64,000 nucleotides of DNA, from the NCBI GenBank assembly GCA_910589025.1, contig CAJURM010000001.1, forward strand, positions 124,001-188,000, read 5' to 3'. This document shows positions 36,022 to 44,700 of this stretch, piece by piece. Every line of letters starts with the position of its first letter. Position 1 is the stretch's first letter. Source of the DNA: an uncultured Odoribacter sp. (GTDB lineage: Bacteria; Bacteroidota; Bacteroidia; Bacteroidales; Marinifilaceae). The position numbers were made by a program, and so were the translations under genes. Below the pieces are notes generated by a model. It did no database searches. It worked only from the letters and a program-made list of their open reading frames with translations, and was not told the DNA's origin.

Positions 36022-37212
36022 ATGCGCAGTAACGGTTTCATGCTTCTGTTCGGCATTCTACTCACGCTCATCCTGGACTTAGGACTGTATGTCCGGATAA
36101 AACAATTTCTGCAAACCCGGAAAAACCGTCTGTTCTACTGGCTTCATTCCGCCGTGTTTGTAGCCGGATTGTTTTGCTATTACCATTACGTTCCCCGGCT
36201 GAAAACACCCGAAACGTATTACTGGATAGGTTTGGGAATCGGACTTCTGTTTCTGTTTTATATTCCCAAATTAATCTTTATTCTGGTCAGTCTTATCTGC
36301 TGGCCTCTCGGACGTATCCGTCCGTCTTTTGACAAAAAAAGCCTTTGGGCGGCTACTATTATTTCCGGCCTCTGTTTCTTTGTTATCCTGCACGGTATTA
36401 CCTGCAATCGATATAATTACAAGACAGAAACCACCCCGGTCTGCTTTCCGCAGCTCCCTCCCGCTTTCGACGGTTTTAAAATAGTCCAGCTTTCCGACTT
36501 ACATTTAGGCAGCCATTCCGTAAATTATAAAGGGATTCCCTTATTGGTAGAACAGGTGAACAGCCTGCATCCCGATGTTATTCTGTTTACCGGCGATATG
36601 GTCAATAATTTTGCCGCCGAACTACGGCCCTGGACAGAGGAGTTAAGCCGCTTAAAAGCCCGGTACGGGAAATTTGCCGTTACGGGCAACCACGACTACG
36701 GATTGTATGTCCGTTGGAAAGACCCGGCGAAACAACGCCGTAATATGAAAGAATTTTATGAAAACATGGAAAAAGCCGGATTTGTCATGTTGAAAAACAC
36801 AAGTGTGCCGATTGTCCGGGAGAAAGACACCCTCTGCATTGCAGGCGTGGAGAATTGGGGCAATCCGCCATTCCCCCGGTATGGCAAACTGGAGGATGCG
36901 TTGCGGAATTGCAGCAGCCACTTCGTTGTTCTTCTCTCCCACGACCCTTCCCACTGGGAAGCGGAGGTCTTACACCACAATGTCCCGCTCACCCTTTCGG
37001 GCCACACCCATGCCATGCAGATGGGTATCAAAGTGGGAACATGGGAATGGAGTCCGGCACGGATGTTATATCCGCAGTATGACGGATTATACCGCAACAA
37101 TGGAAAATACCTCCATGTTTCCCGCGGTGAAGGTTACCTCGGATTTCCCGGAAGAATCGGACTCCGTCCGCAAATTGACGAAATTATCCTGTGTCGGGAC
37201 GGCGGTAAATAA
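36022..37212 (+). CDS. Membrane metallophosphoesterase
   Basis: The 396-residue protein has about four N-terminal membrane helices (residues 1-130), followed by a calcineurin-like phosphoesterase domain. The metal-binding blocks are all present: QLSDLHLG near 155, FTGDMVNN near 195, VTGNHDYG near 225, LLSHDPSH near 310 and LSGHTHAMQ near 330. The layout is that of YkuE/YpbG-like membrane phosphoesterases, whose substrates include lipids and UDP-sugars, but no substrate can be named from sequence. It precedes the SpoIIE-type phosphatase by 31 bp. Confidence 0.88.
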   Translation: MRSNGFMLLFGILLTLILDLGLYVRIKQFLQTRKNRLFYWLHSAVFVAGLFCYYHYVPRLKTPETYYWIGLGIGLLFLFYIPKLIFILVSLICWPLGRIRPSFDKKSLWAATIISGLCFFVILHGITCNRYNYKTETTPVCFPQLPPAFDGFKIVQLSDLHLGSHSVNYKGIPLLVEQVNSLHPDVILFTGDMVNNFAAELRPWTEELSRLKARYGKFAVTGNHDYGLYVRWKDPAKQRRNMKEFYENMEKAGFVMLKNTSVPIVREKDTLCIAGVENWGNPPFPRYGKLEDALRNCSSHFVVLLSHDPSHWEAEVLHHNVPLTLSGHTHAMQMGIKVGTWEWSPARMLYPQYDGLYRNNGKYLHVSRGEGYLGFPGRIGLRPQIDEIILCRDGGK

Positions 37213-37243
37213 TCCTGCCTCCTTTACCATAAGCTGAGAAAAT

Positions 37244-39085
37244 ATGGAAAGACAACCCTTTAAAAGCGTCACGAAGAGATTAATTCTGTCACTTTTGTCT
37301 GCCTTATTCCTTACATTCAGTCTGTTATCGGCCAGCATTTATCTTTCATCCCGGAAATACATTCACGACAATGCGTTCAACCACGCCAGAAATATCTCGT
37401 CCAACATTTTAAATACGCTGGACAGCCGGATTCTTGGCGTAGAACAGATACCGCAAGCCATTCATAATTTTATCGGCCCGTATGATTATGACAAACTCCG
37501 GACGCTGCCTTCCAAAATTCTCTCTTCCTATGCTTATCTGGACGAATGTTTTGTTGCATTCGGCGATTCGGGCCAATCCCCGCATTCTTCACACGCCATA
37601 CGCCAGTCCCAAGGTAAGGTGCTTCATCGTCTGGGAAGCGCTCCGGTTTTCACCCACACCACCCATGTGTTCCGGAAAAACAGCCAGGGAGGCTGCTGGG
37701 CTTTTCTCAACCGCAATAAAAAGCAGTGTATCTGTTATTGTGTGCCCCTGTCCGGCTCCCACGGGATACATGCCACATTAGGTTTTATCTTCCGGACTGA
37801 CCGGTTTATCAATTTCGCTTCGAATGTAAAACTGTATAATTCGGGTCACCTGTTTTTTACCGACTGTAACGGAGAGACGCTCTATTCTCCCCTGTCGGTC
37901 AAACAGGACAACATACATGAATATTTCACCCATTCCGGCAACGAAGAGTGTAAGAAGGAGTTTTTGAAAGGGAAAACAGGGTTTACAACCGTCCGCAGAA
38001 ACAACCGGAAACATTTTTTATTCTATACTCCGGTCACTAATCTGAACTGGCGGCTGAGCATCATTTGTCCCTACAATGAAATACTGATTACGTCCAATAA
38101 GTTTTACGGGCTGCTTCTGGTCATTTGCGGCCTTTCGATGCTTTTGCTGATTGTCATGACGTTTATCATCGCCCGGCAGATATCGAAGCCCTTGAAACTG
38201 TTTACGGGCTATGCCCGCAATATAAAGAACGGCCGTACAGACTCCCGGATTATGTCGATAACCTCTAACGATGAATTCGGAGAATTGCGGGACGCTTTCC
38301 GCTACCTGCAACAAAACATGAATAGCTATGCCGAAAAGCTGAAAGTCAGCGAAAAGATTCAATCGGAAATCCGCCTGGCACAGAAACTGCAACAACGTTT
38401 TTTACCCCGTCCCCTGCAATTACCGGACAACATCGAATTAAGGGGAGAATTACGGCAATCCAAAAGTGTGGGCGGCGACCTGTACGAATATTTTCTGGTG
38501 AACAACCTGCTTTATTTCGCCATAGGGGATGTATCGGGCAAAGGCATTCCGGCAGCCCTCTACATGGCTTCCGTAGTAAAACTGTTCCGCTATGTCGCCA
38601 GCAAACAGACCTCAACGGCCCATATCTGCAATACCATCAACACATATATGTCCGACAATTCCGACGACGATATGTATGTCACCATGTTTGTCGGTGTACT
38701 GGACATAACGACGGGTGAAATCACGTTTACGAATGCCGGACATCCGGAGCCCCTTGTCGTTCATCCCGACAGACGGATTGAACCACTCAAGTTCTATTCC
38801 GATTCACCTATCGGTATTCTGGAGAATTATTCATACAACGAATACAAATATACCCTGGAGGACGGTGCCTTGCTCCTGCTGTATACCGACGGCATTACCG
38901 ATGCCGAAGACGCCCGGTCGCAGTTCTACGGAAAAAACAGGTTGACAGACAACATCCGCACCTCCCCGTCCCTTCATCCGGAAGAAGTCATAGACACCAT
39001 TCTGGAGGGACTGCGCAAGCATACCCATGACGCCGAACTTTCGGACGATTTCACACTGTTGTCCATTCTCTACAAGAAAAGATAG
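37244..39085 (+). CDS. Membrane HAMP-SpoIIE (PP2C) serine phosphatase
   Basis: The 613-residue sensor phosphatase has a membrane helix (about residues 15-35), a periplasmic sensor region (about 36-280), a second helix (about 287-310), a HAMP domain starting ARQISKPLKLF, a short coiled coil and a C-terminal PP2C/SpoIIE domain (about 390-610). Metal-binding aspartates sit in VGGDLYEYF, IGDVSGKGIPAALYM, LLYTDGITDAED and LSDDFTLLSI. Such enzymes are the input step of partner-switching regulation (dephosphorylating anti-anti-sigma factors), but no STAS or anti-sigma kinase gene is adjacent. The periplasmic sensor matches no domain I know with certainty, though it has a Cache-like length. Confidence 0.88.
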   Translation: MERQPFKSVTKRLILSLLSALFLTFSLLSASIYLSSRKYIHDNAFNHARNISSNILNTLDSRILGVEQIPQAIHNFIGPYDYDKLRTLPSKILSSYAYLDECFVAFGDSGQSPHSSHAIRQSQGKVLHRLGSAPVFTHTTHVFRKNSQGGCWAFLNRNKKQCICYCVPLSGSHGIHATLGFIFRTDRFINFASNVKLYNSGHLFFTDCNGETLYSPLSVKQDNIHEYFTHSGNEECKKEFLKGKTGFTTVRRNNRKHFLFYTPVTNLNWRLSIICPYNEILITSNKFYGLLLVICGLSMLLLIVMTFIIARQISKPLKLFTGYARNIKNGRTDSRIMSITSNDEFGELRDAFRYLQQNMNSYAEKLKVSEKIQSEIRLAQKLQQRFLPRPLQLPDNIELRGELRQSKSVGGDLYEYFLVNNLLYFAIGDVSGKGIPAALYMASVVKLFRYVASKQTSTAHICNTINTYMSDNSDDDMYVTMFVGVLDITTGEITFTNAGHPEPLVVHPDRRIEPLKFYSDSPIGILENYSYNEYKYTLEDGALLLLYTDGITDAEDARSQFYGKNRLTDNIRTSPSLHPEEVIDTILEGLRKHTHDAELSDDFTLLSILYKKR

Positions 39086-39092
39086 GCATTTT

Positions 39093-40847
39093 TTATGCCA
39101 ATCCTTTTCCCTGCAAGAGCCTCAGAATTTCCGGATGGACATAAGGCAAAGCAAACGTTTTGTCTCCCACCAGGACACGCCTGTTTTCCCAGTCAATCCC
39201 GATGCGGTCGCCTTTCTGGTATGCTTTTACAACATCCGGTGCAATAAGGACGGGTAGTCCGCAATTGAGTGCCAAACGATAAAAATGACGGTTGGCAGAC
39301 CTGACGATAACGGCTTTGATTCCCGCTTCTGCCAGGCCTATGGCGGCATGTTTGATGAGATGTCCTGCTCCGAAACCTTCACCCGCCAGTATAATATCCC
39401 CTTTTTCTACCCGGGAAGCAAAGGTACTGTCCAAGCCGTTCATCAGATAGGGTAACAATGCTTCCGGGTTGTCGGAAGATATTTTACAGGTCAGCTTGTC
39501 GGCAAACATCTGTTTGCAGGAGATGTAATGGACGTGTGAATAGTTCCATACGTTTCCTGTTTTCCGGTTGTCACATTCATCCACATGCAGGGTCTCGACG
39601 GGGTTACCCCAGTATGGATAAGGTTCTCCGGAATAGTCCTTTTCCGTAGTGATTTTCCCTGCAATGGCAGTCATTGCCACCGTCGCAGGAGAAGCGATGT
39701 ATTTTTCGATTCCGGCTTCCGACATGCGCCGCATGGAGTTACTGTTGGTCGTTGAAATGAAGCGTTTGGTCCCGGTCTGTACCTTGTCACTGCATCCCAA
39801 ACAAGGTCCGCAGCTGGCTCCCGACAGGACAGCCCCCGCTTTGGTGATGATATCGACCAAGCCTTCCTTCCGGGCCTGGAGATAGATGGCATACGATGCC
39901 GGAACGACAGACAGCCGGAATCCGGGATGTATCCGACGGCCTTCCAGAATCCGCGCCACAATCCTCAGGTCTTCGATCCTGCCGCAGGCACAGGCGCCAA
40001 TCAGTCCCTCCTGTACTTCCAGGTCCTTACATTCCTCCCCGCTTTTTACCTCGTGATGCTCGTGTACGAGCATAACCACCGGAAGAACATCTTCCAGGTT
40101 TATTACAAATTCTTTATAATAAGTCGCTTCGGAATCCGCCCATATTCCTTTTACGGCATAATCCCCGAAATAATCGGCCAGGACGTCATCCGGCGGAAAC
40201 ACCGAATTTTTCACTCCCATCTCCGCGGACACGTTAGCCAGAGTCATGCGGTCTGACAAGGTCAGCCTGCTCACACCTTCTCCGTGGTACTCAAGGGCTT
40301 TGTAATCCATATTCTCCTCCCTCAGCATCCCCATAATCCAAAGTGCCAGGTCTTTGGCATAAACCCCTTCCCGCAATCTGCCGGTCAGCGTAATTTTTAC
40401 CGTTTCCGGCACCCGGAACCACATTTTACCCTTTTTCCACAAATAGGCGGTTTCCGTCTTGTTCACCCCCACAGCAAAACAATTGAAAGCCCCTGCCGTA
40501 CAAGTGTGGCTGTCGCTTCCCACAATGATGTTCCCACCACGCAGGTAGTCTGCAACAACCTGGTGGCATATCCCCCGGTCACAGTCGAAAAAGTGTTCCA
40601 CTTCCTGCTCTTTCATAAAATCGCGGATGGAATTGTAATCACGAATGAGTTCATCGGTAGTCCCCGTCATTTTTCTGTCAAGTACGATAAACAAGCGTTC
40701 GGGATTCACCAGAGCTTGCCCTCCCGATTTTTCAAAAATCTTACGTACGCGAGCCGAATTGTCGTGACTCAGCACAATGTCCGGTTCGATGTATACCATA
40801 CTTCCGGCAGGCGCATTTAAAATTTTCTCAACAAATGTACTTCTCAT
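39093..40847 (-). CDS. Divergent fused aconitase-family protein (LeuC-LeuD like)
   Basis: The 584-residue chain joins a LeuC/homoaconitase-like large domain (about residues 1-430) to a LeuD-like swivel domain (about 450-584). Family blocks such as GICHQVV, SDSHTCTAGAF and MWFRVPE are clear. The three Fe-S cysteines are kept as C286 (GACACGR) and C346/C349 (SCGPCLGC), with extra cysteines at 288 and 352. However, the substrate motif NRNF-x-GR is NSNSMRRM (368-375) and the swivel motif G-SSRE-H, which holds the catalytic serine, is GAGHLIKH (493-500). It is therefore unlikely to be a normal isopropylmalate dehydratase or aconitase. The start at 40847 gives MRSTFVEKIL; an 18-residue longer frame is less likely. 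It is 50 bp downstream of cutC. Confidence 0.85.
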   Translation of the reverse strand: MRSTFVEKILNAPAGSMVYIEPDIVLSHDNSARVRKIFEKSGGQALVNPERLFIVLDRKMTGTTDELIRDYNSIRDFMKEQEVEHFFDCDRGICHQVVADYLRGGNIIVGSDSHTCTAGAFNCFAVGVNKTETAYLWKKGKMWFRVPETVKITLTGRLREGVYAKDLALWIMGMLREENMDYKALEYHGEGVSRLTLSDRMTLANVSAEMGVKNSVFPPDDVLADYFGDYAVKGIWADSEATYYKEFVINLEDVLPVVMLVHEHHEVKSGEECKDLEVQEGLIGACACGRIEDLRIVARILEGRRIHPGFRLSVVPASYAIYLQARKEGLVDIITKAGAVLSGASCGPCLGCSDKVQTGTKRFISTTNSNSMRRMSEAGIEKYIASPATVAMTAIAGKITTEKDYSGEPYPYWGNPVETLHVDECDNRKTGNVWNYSHVHYISCKQMFADKLTCKISSDNPEALLPYLMNGLDSTFASRVEKGDIILAGEGFGAGHLIKHAAIGLAEAGIKAVIVRSANRHFYRLALNCGLPVLIAPDVVKAYQKGDRIGIDWENRRVLVGDKTFALPYVHPEILRLLQGKGLA

Positions 40848-40897
40848 GATGTTTCTTTTGAATGACTCTGATCCGGCGCGGTGGCCGGTTTCCTGTT

Positions 40898-41644
40898 TCA
40901 ATTTCCTAAAATGTCCGCCACTTCCCGGATTTTCCGTCTGTCGCTGTAAGCAATTTCATATTCCGGGATGCCCGGTACCCCTCCCATGAAGACCTGCGGA
41001 TTGCGGAAGGTCATGTCACTGTCGCGCACGCTTTTTCCGCTCATGTGTAAGGCGTTGACGCCCGTATCCCGTAAAAAACGGGCATTGGAGGCATTGACAC
41101 CGCTCCCCGCCATGATTTGTATACGTCCCTGTGCCTGTTCAACCAATTCCTTTAAAACATCCGCTCCTTCAGGTGCCGTGTTGTGCATGCCCGAAGTCAG
41201 TATGCGGTAACAACCGCTTCCTATCACCTCTTCCAAAGCTGTACGAGGGTCACACGTCATATCAAATGCTCTGTGAAAGGTGACTTTCATCGGAGAAGCC
41301 CATTCCACTAACTGAGCCGTCCGCTCCCGGTCCACCCTTCCATCCGCCAGCAATATTCCCAAAACCACGCCATCCGCTCCGGTTTCTTTCACATACCGGA
41401 TCTCTTCCTGCATCTGGAGAAATTCTTCCTCCGAATAAAGAAAATCCCCGCCCCGGGGACGAATCATCACATACAACTCCATTCCCTCCGTTATCCGGCG
41501 TGCCATGCGTATCATAGCCGCCGAAGGCGTAGTCCCGCCGTCATACATGGCTGTGCACAATTCCACCCGATCCGCACCCGCCTCTTTTGCCGCCCGGCAT
41601 GATTCCAAGGAATAAGCACACACCTCCAATTCACATTTTTTCAT
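40898..41644 (-). CDS. cutC: CutC family TIM-barrel protein
   Basis: The protein is named after a proposed copper-homeostasis role in E. coli that has been questioned; its true activity is not settled. From the ATG at 41644 it is 248 residues, equal to E. coli CutC, and begins with the family pattern LEVCAYSLESC...AGADRVELC. Other blocks are MIRPRGGDFLYSEEE, TFHRAFD, LTSGM and IMAGSGVNASN, all typical. The longer frame from 41740 would begin upstream of two -7 boxes and is rejected. It is followed by the aconitase-like gene, probably in one transcript. Confidence 0.92.
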   Translation of the reverse strand: MKKCELEVCAYSLESCRAAKEAGADRVELCTAMYDGGTTPSAAMIRMARRITEGMELYVMIRPRGGDFLYSEEEFLQMQEEIRYVKETGADGVVLGILLADGRVDRERTAQLVEWASPMKVTFHRAFDMTCDPRTALEEVIGSGCYRILTSGMHNTAPEGADVLKELVEQAQGRIQIMAGSGVNASNARFLRDTGVNALHMSGKSVRDSDMTFRNPQVFMGGVPGIPEYEIAYSDRRKIREVADILGN

Positions 41645-41717
41645 ATTTCCCGTAATTTCTCTAAATTCCATACTTCCGGCCTCCCCACGCATCCGCACAT
41701 CCTTCTCCGGATATAAA

Positions 41718-41733
41718 CAAACGTACAAACATA
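41718..41733 (-). promoter_or_regulatory. Tandem pair of -7 boxes for cutC
   Basis: On the minus strand TATGTTTG (41733-41726) is followed immediately by TACGTTTG (41725-41718). Both match TAnnTTTG and form an 8-bp tandem. They set the cutC start at 41644 or nearby. Confidence 0.5.
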
Positions 41734-41789
41734 ATTCCAAAGAACAAAATATTCTTCATAAAATCCCCTCCAGACGGTCATACGTATGT

Positions 41790-44700
41790 TCATCGTATCA
41801 GTGTTACATAACCCGTTTTCTGTCTCTTCCCGTTCGCTGTCCGGTAATGAAGACGGTAAAAGTAAGTGTCTTCTTTCGCCTGTCTACCATTATAAGTCCC
41901 GTCCCAACCACTATCACCACTGTATATCCGTAAGCCGTTACGATCCATGATTTCAATCTCGTAATCCGGCATGAACACATCATTGATGCCATCTCCGTTA
42001 GGACTGAACGTGTTGAGCGCCTTAGGAAGGAAAACAACCTCTATATCCATTCGGCTCTCCGTCACACAACTGTCCGAATTCAAAACTTGCAACCTCACCT
42101 CATAGTATTTTTCTGTCCTGGCATTGTACGTATGGGATACTCTATCCCCTTCACCCCGCTCTCCGTCGCCGAAGTCCCAAAGGCATCTCATTCCGGGAAA
42201 TACCTCGGTCCTGAAATGAACCGTGGGATAATCCTCGTCGATCACCTGACGGTCGCTGTGTATCAACACCTCCCTCAAATAAGGCGGAACGCGCTGAACG
42301 TAGGAAAAGTGGTTTTCACACTCGTTGTAGGTCTCTGCATGAAGTTGTATCCGGTACGTGCCGGAGTCCGAATATTGGTGGTAACACTCTTCACTGCGGA
42401 GTAACGTTCCGTCCCCCAGGTCCCACTCCCAAAGGTTTATCATATCACCGGGATCAAAGAAGAAACTGTAACCGTGTGTGCTGCAATCCTCCAATAATAC
42501 TCTGATGCTGCCCTCTATCTTCTTTTCTTCCGTCAACGTCAGGGTAACCGTGCTGTCGCAACCGAAGGCGCTTTGCAGATACTGGTAATGCAACCCGGGG
42601 GTGCTCACATGAAAACCGCCATGCGTGTAAGGAATACCCTCGCAAAGAACACCGGAAAGCTGGATGTCGTAAACCGGATGAACACTCAGGTAGAGGCAAT
42701 AAATACTGTCACAGCCTTTTGTCGTCGTTAGGCTGTCGTAATACTCACCACTCTCGTGGTATCGCATGCCGCGGAAGTCAAACGTATCCCCCTCGCAAAG
42801 ATGGACTGTTTCAGGATAGAAGTAGGTCGGCCATACGTGCAAGTGTAAGGTAACAACACTGTCGCAACCGTGAACGGTAGACTCTGTGCGAAGGTAGGTG
42901 CTGCTTTCATGGAGATTGGAGAGACGGAAGCCGTACCGCTCATAATAATCCGAAGGACAAATGGAATCGTATAAGACCGTATTGTAAACAGGATGAACCT
43001 TTAAATGCAAGATGAGTGTGGAATCGCAACCGGACCGGGAAGAAAGGGTCAGGGTATGTACCCCGTCTACCTGTACGGAAGGCAGAGTGAAACCGTGTCT
43101 GTAATACCCGTCCCCCTGGCAAACAGTATCGTACAAGGGCGTGTCGTAGACAGGTTGGACGCTCAGCGACAGAATGCGAATGGAATCGCAACCCCAAAAA
43201 CTCCGGAAGGTGTCGCGAACAAGGGTATCGTGATAAACGGAGGGCAACGAGAAGCCGTACTTGTTGTAGCCGCTACCGTAACAGACCTTATCCAGAAAAA
43301 GAAGAGGTGAAGTCGAATGAACGCTCAGTGTCAAACGGTAAATACTGTCACAACCGTGAACGGTGGTCAAGGAATCGTAGTATACGCCGCTCTTGTATAA
43401 CTTACGACCACGGAAATCAAAGGTGTCCCCCTGGCAAATATCTTTCGCATAGGTATAGAGATATTTCGGCCATACATGCAAGTGTAAGGTAACAACACTG
43501 TCGCAACCGTGGACGGTGGAGTATGTTTTGGTGAAGGTTCCTCCTGATGTACCGGAAGGAAGGCTAAAACCATAATTGCTATAAGAGTTCCCCTGGCAAA
43601 TCGTGTCGTACAACGTCGTGTCGTAAACCGGATGAACCGTCAGGTATAACGTACGTATCGAATCACACTCCCAACGGGTTTTAAATGTATCGCGGACTAT
43701 CGTATCGACAATGACGGCCGACAGGTTAAAACCATGATCATTATAACTACTGCCGGAACATACTACACCGGAGAAATTCTGTCGGGGAGAAGGATGAACG
43801 CTCAGTGTCAAACGGTAAACACTGTCACAACCATGAATAGTAGTTAAGGAATCGTAGTATACGCCGCTTGTATGCAACCACCTACCCCGAAAAGAGATGC
43901 TATCTCCCTGGCAGATATGCTGTGTTTCCGAGAAAAAATAAACAGGATGAACATGCAAATTTAAAGTGACGGTACTATCGCAGCCGTGAACGGTAGAGTA
44001 TGTTTTAATAAAAGTCCCTCCTGATGTACCGGAAGGAAGGCTAAAACCATAATTGCTATAAGAGTCCCCCTGGCAAATTGTGTCGTACAACGTCGTGTCG
44101 TAAACTGGATGAACCGTCAGGTATAACGTACGTATCGAATCACAACCCCAACGGGTTTTAAATGTATCGCGGACAATTGTATCGACAGTGACGGCCGACA
44201 GGTTAAACCCGTATTCATGGTAGCCGTTTCCCTGACAGACCGAACCCGAAAAAGAAAAACCATAGACCGAATGAACGCTTAGTGTCAAACAGTAAATACT
44301 GTCACAACCATGAACGGTGGTCAAGGAATCGTAGTATACGCCGCTCTTGTATAACTTACGACCACGGAAATCAAAGGTGTCCCCCTGGCAAATATTCTGT
44401 GTTGCTGAGAAAAGATAAACAGGATGAACGTGCAAGTGTAAGGTAACAACACTGTCGCAGCCGTGGACGGTGAAGTATGTTTTAGTAAAAGTTCCTCCTG
44501 ATGTGCCGGAAGGCAAATCAAAACCATAATTGCTATAAAAGTTCCCCTGGCAAATTGTGTCGTACAACGTCGTGCCGTAAACCGAATGAACCTTTAAATG
44601 CAAGGTAAGTACGGAATCGCAACCAGCCTGAGAAGAAAGAGATAATGTATAATCTCCGTCTGTCTGTACGTCGGACAATGAGAATCCATACCGATTATAA

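Noticed and set aside
39093..40847. Simple call as 3-isopropylmalate dehydratase of leucine synthesis
   Set aside because: Catalytic GSSRE and substrate NRNF-GR motifs are replaced and no leuA or leuB gene is nearby.
40848..40901. Longer N-terminus for the aconitase-like protein
   Set aside because: The extra 18 residues lack family similarity and the internal ATG gives the conserved MRSTFVEKIL start.
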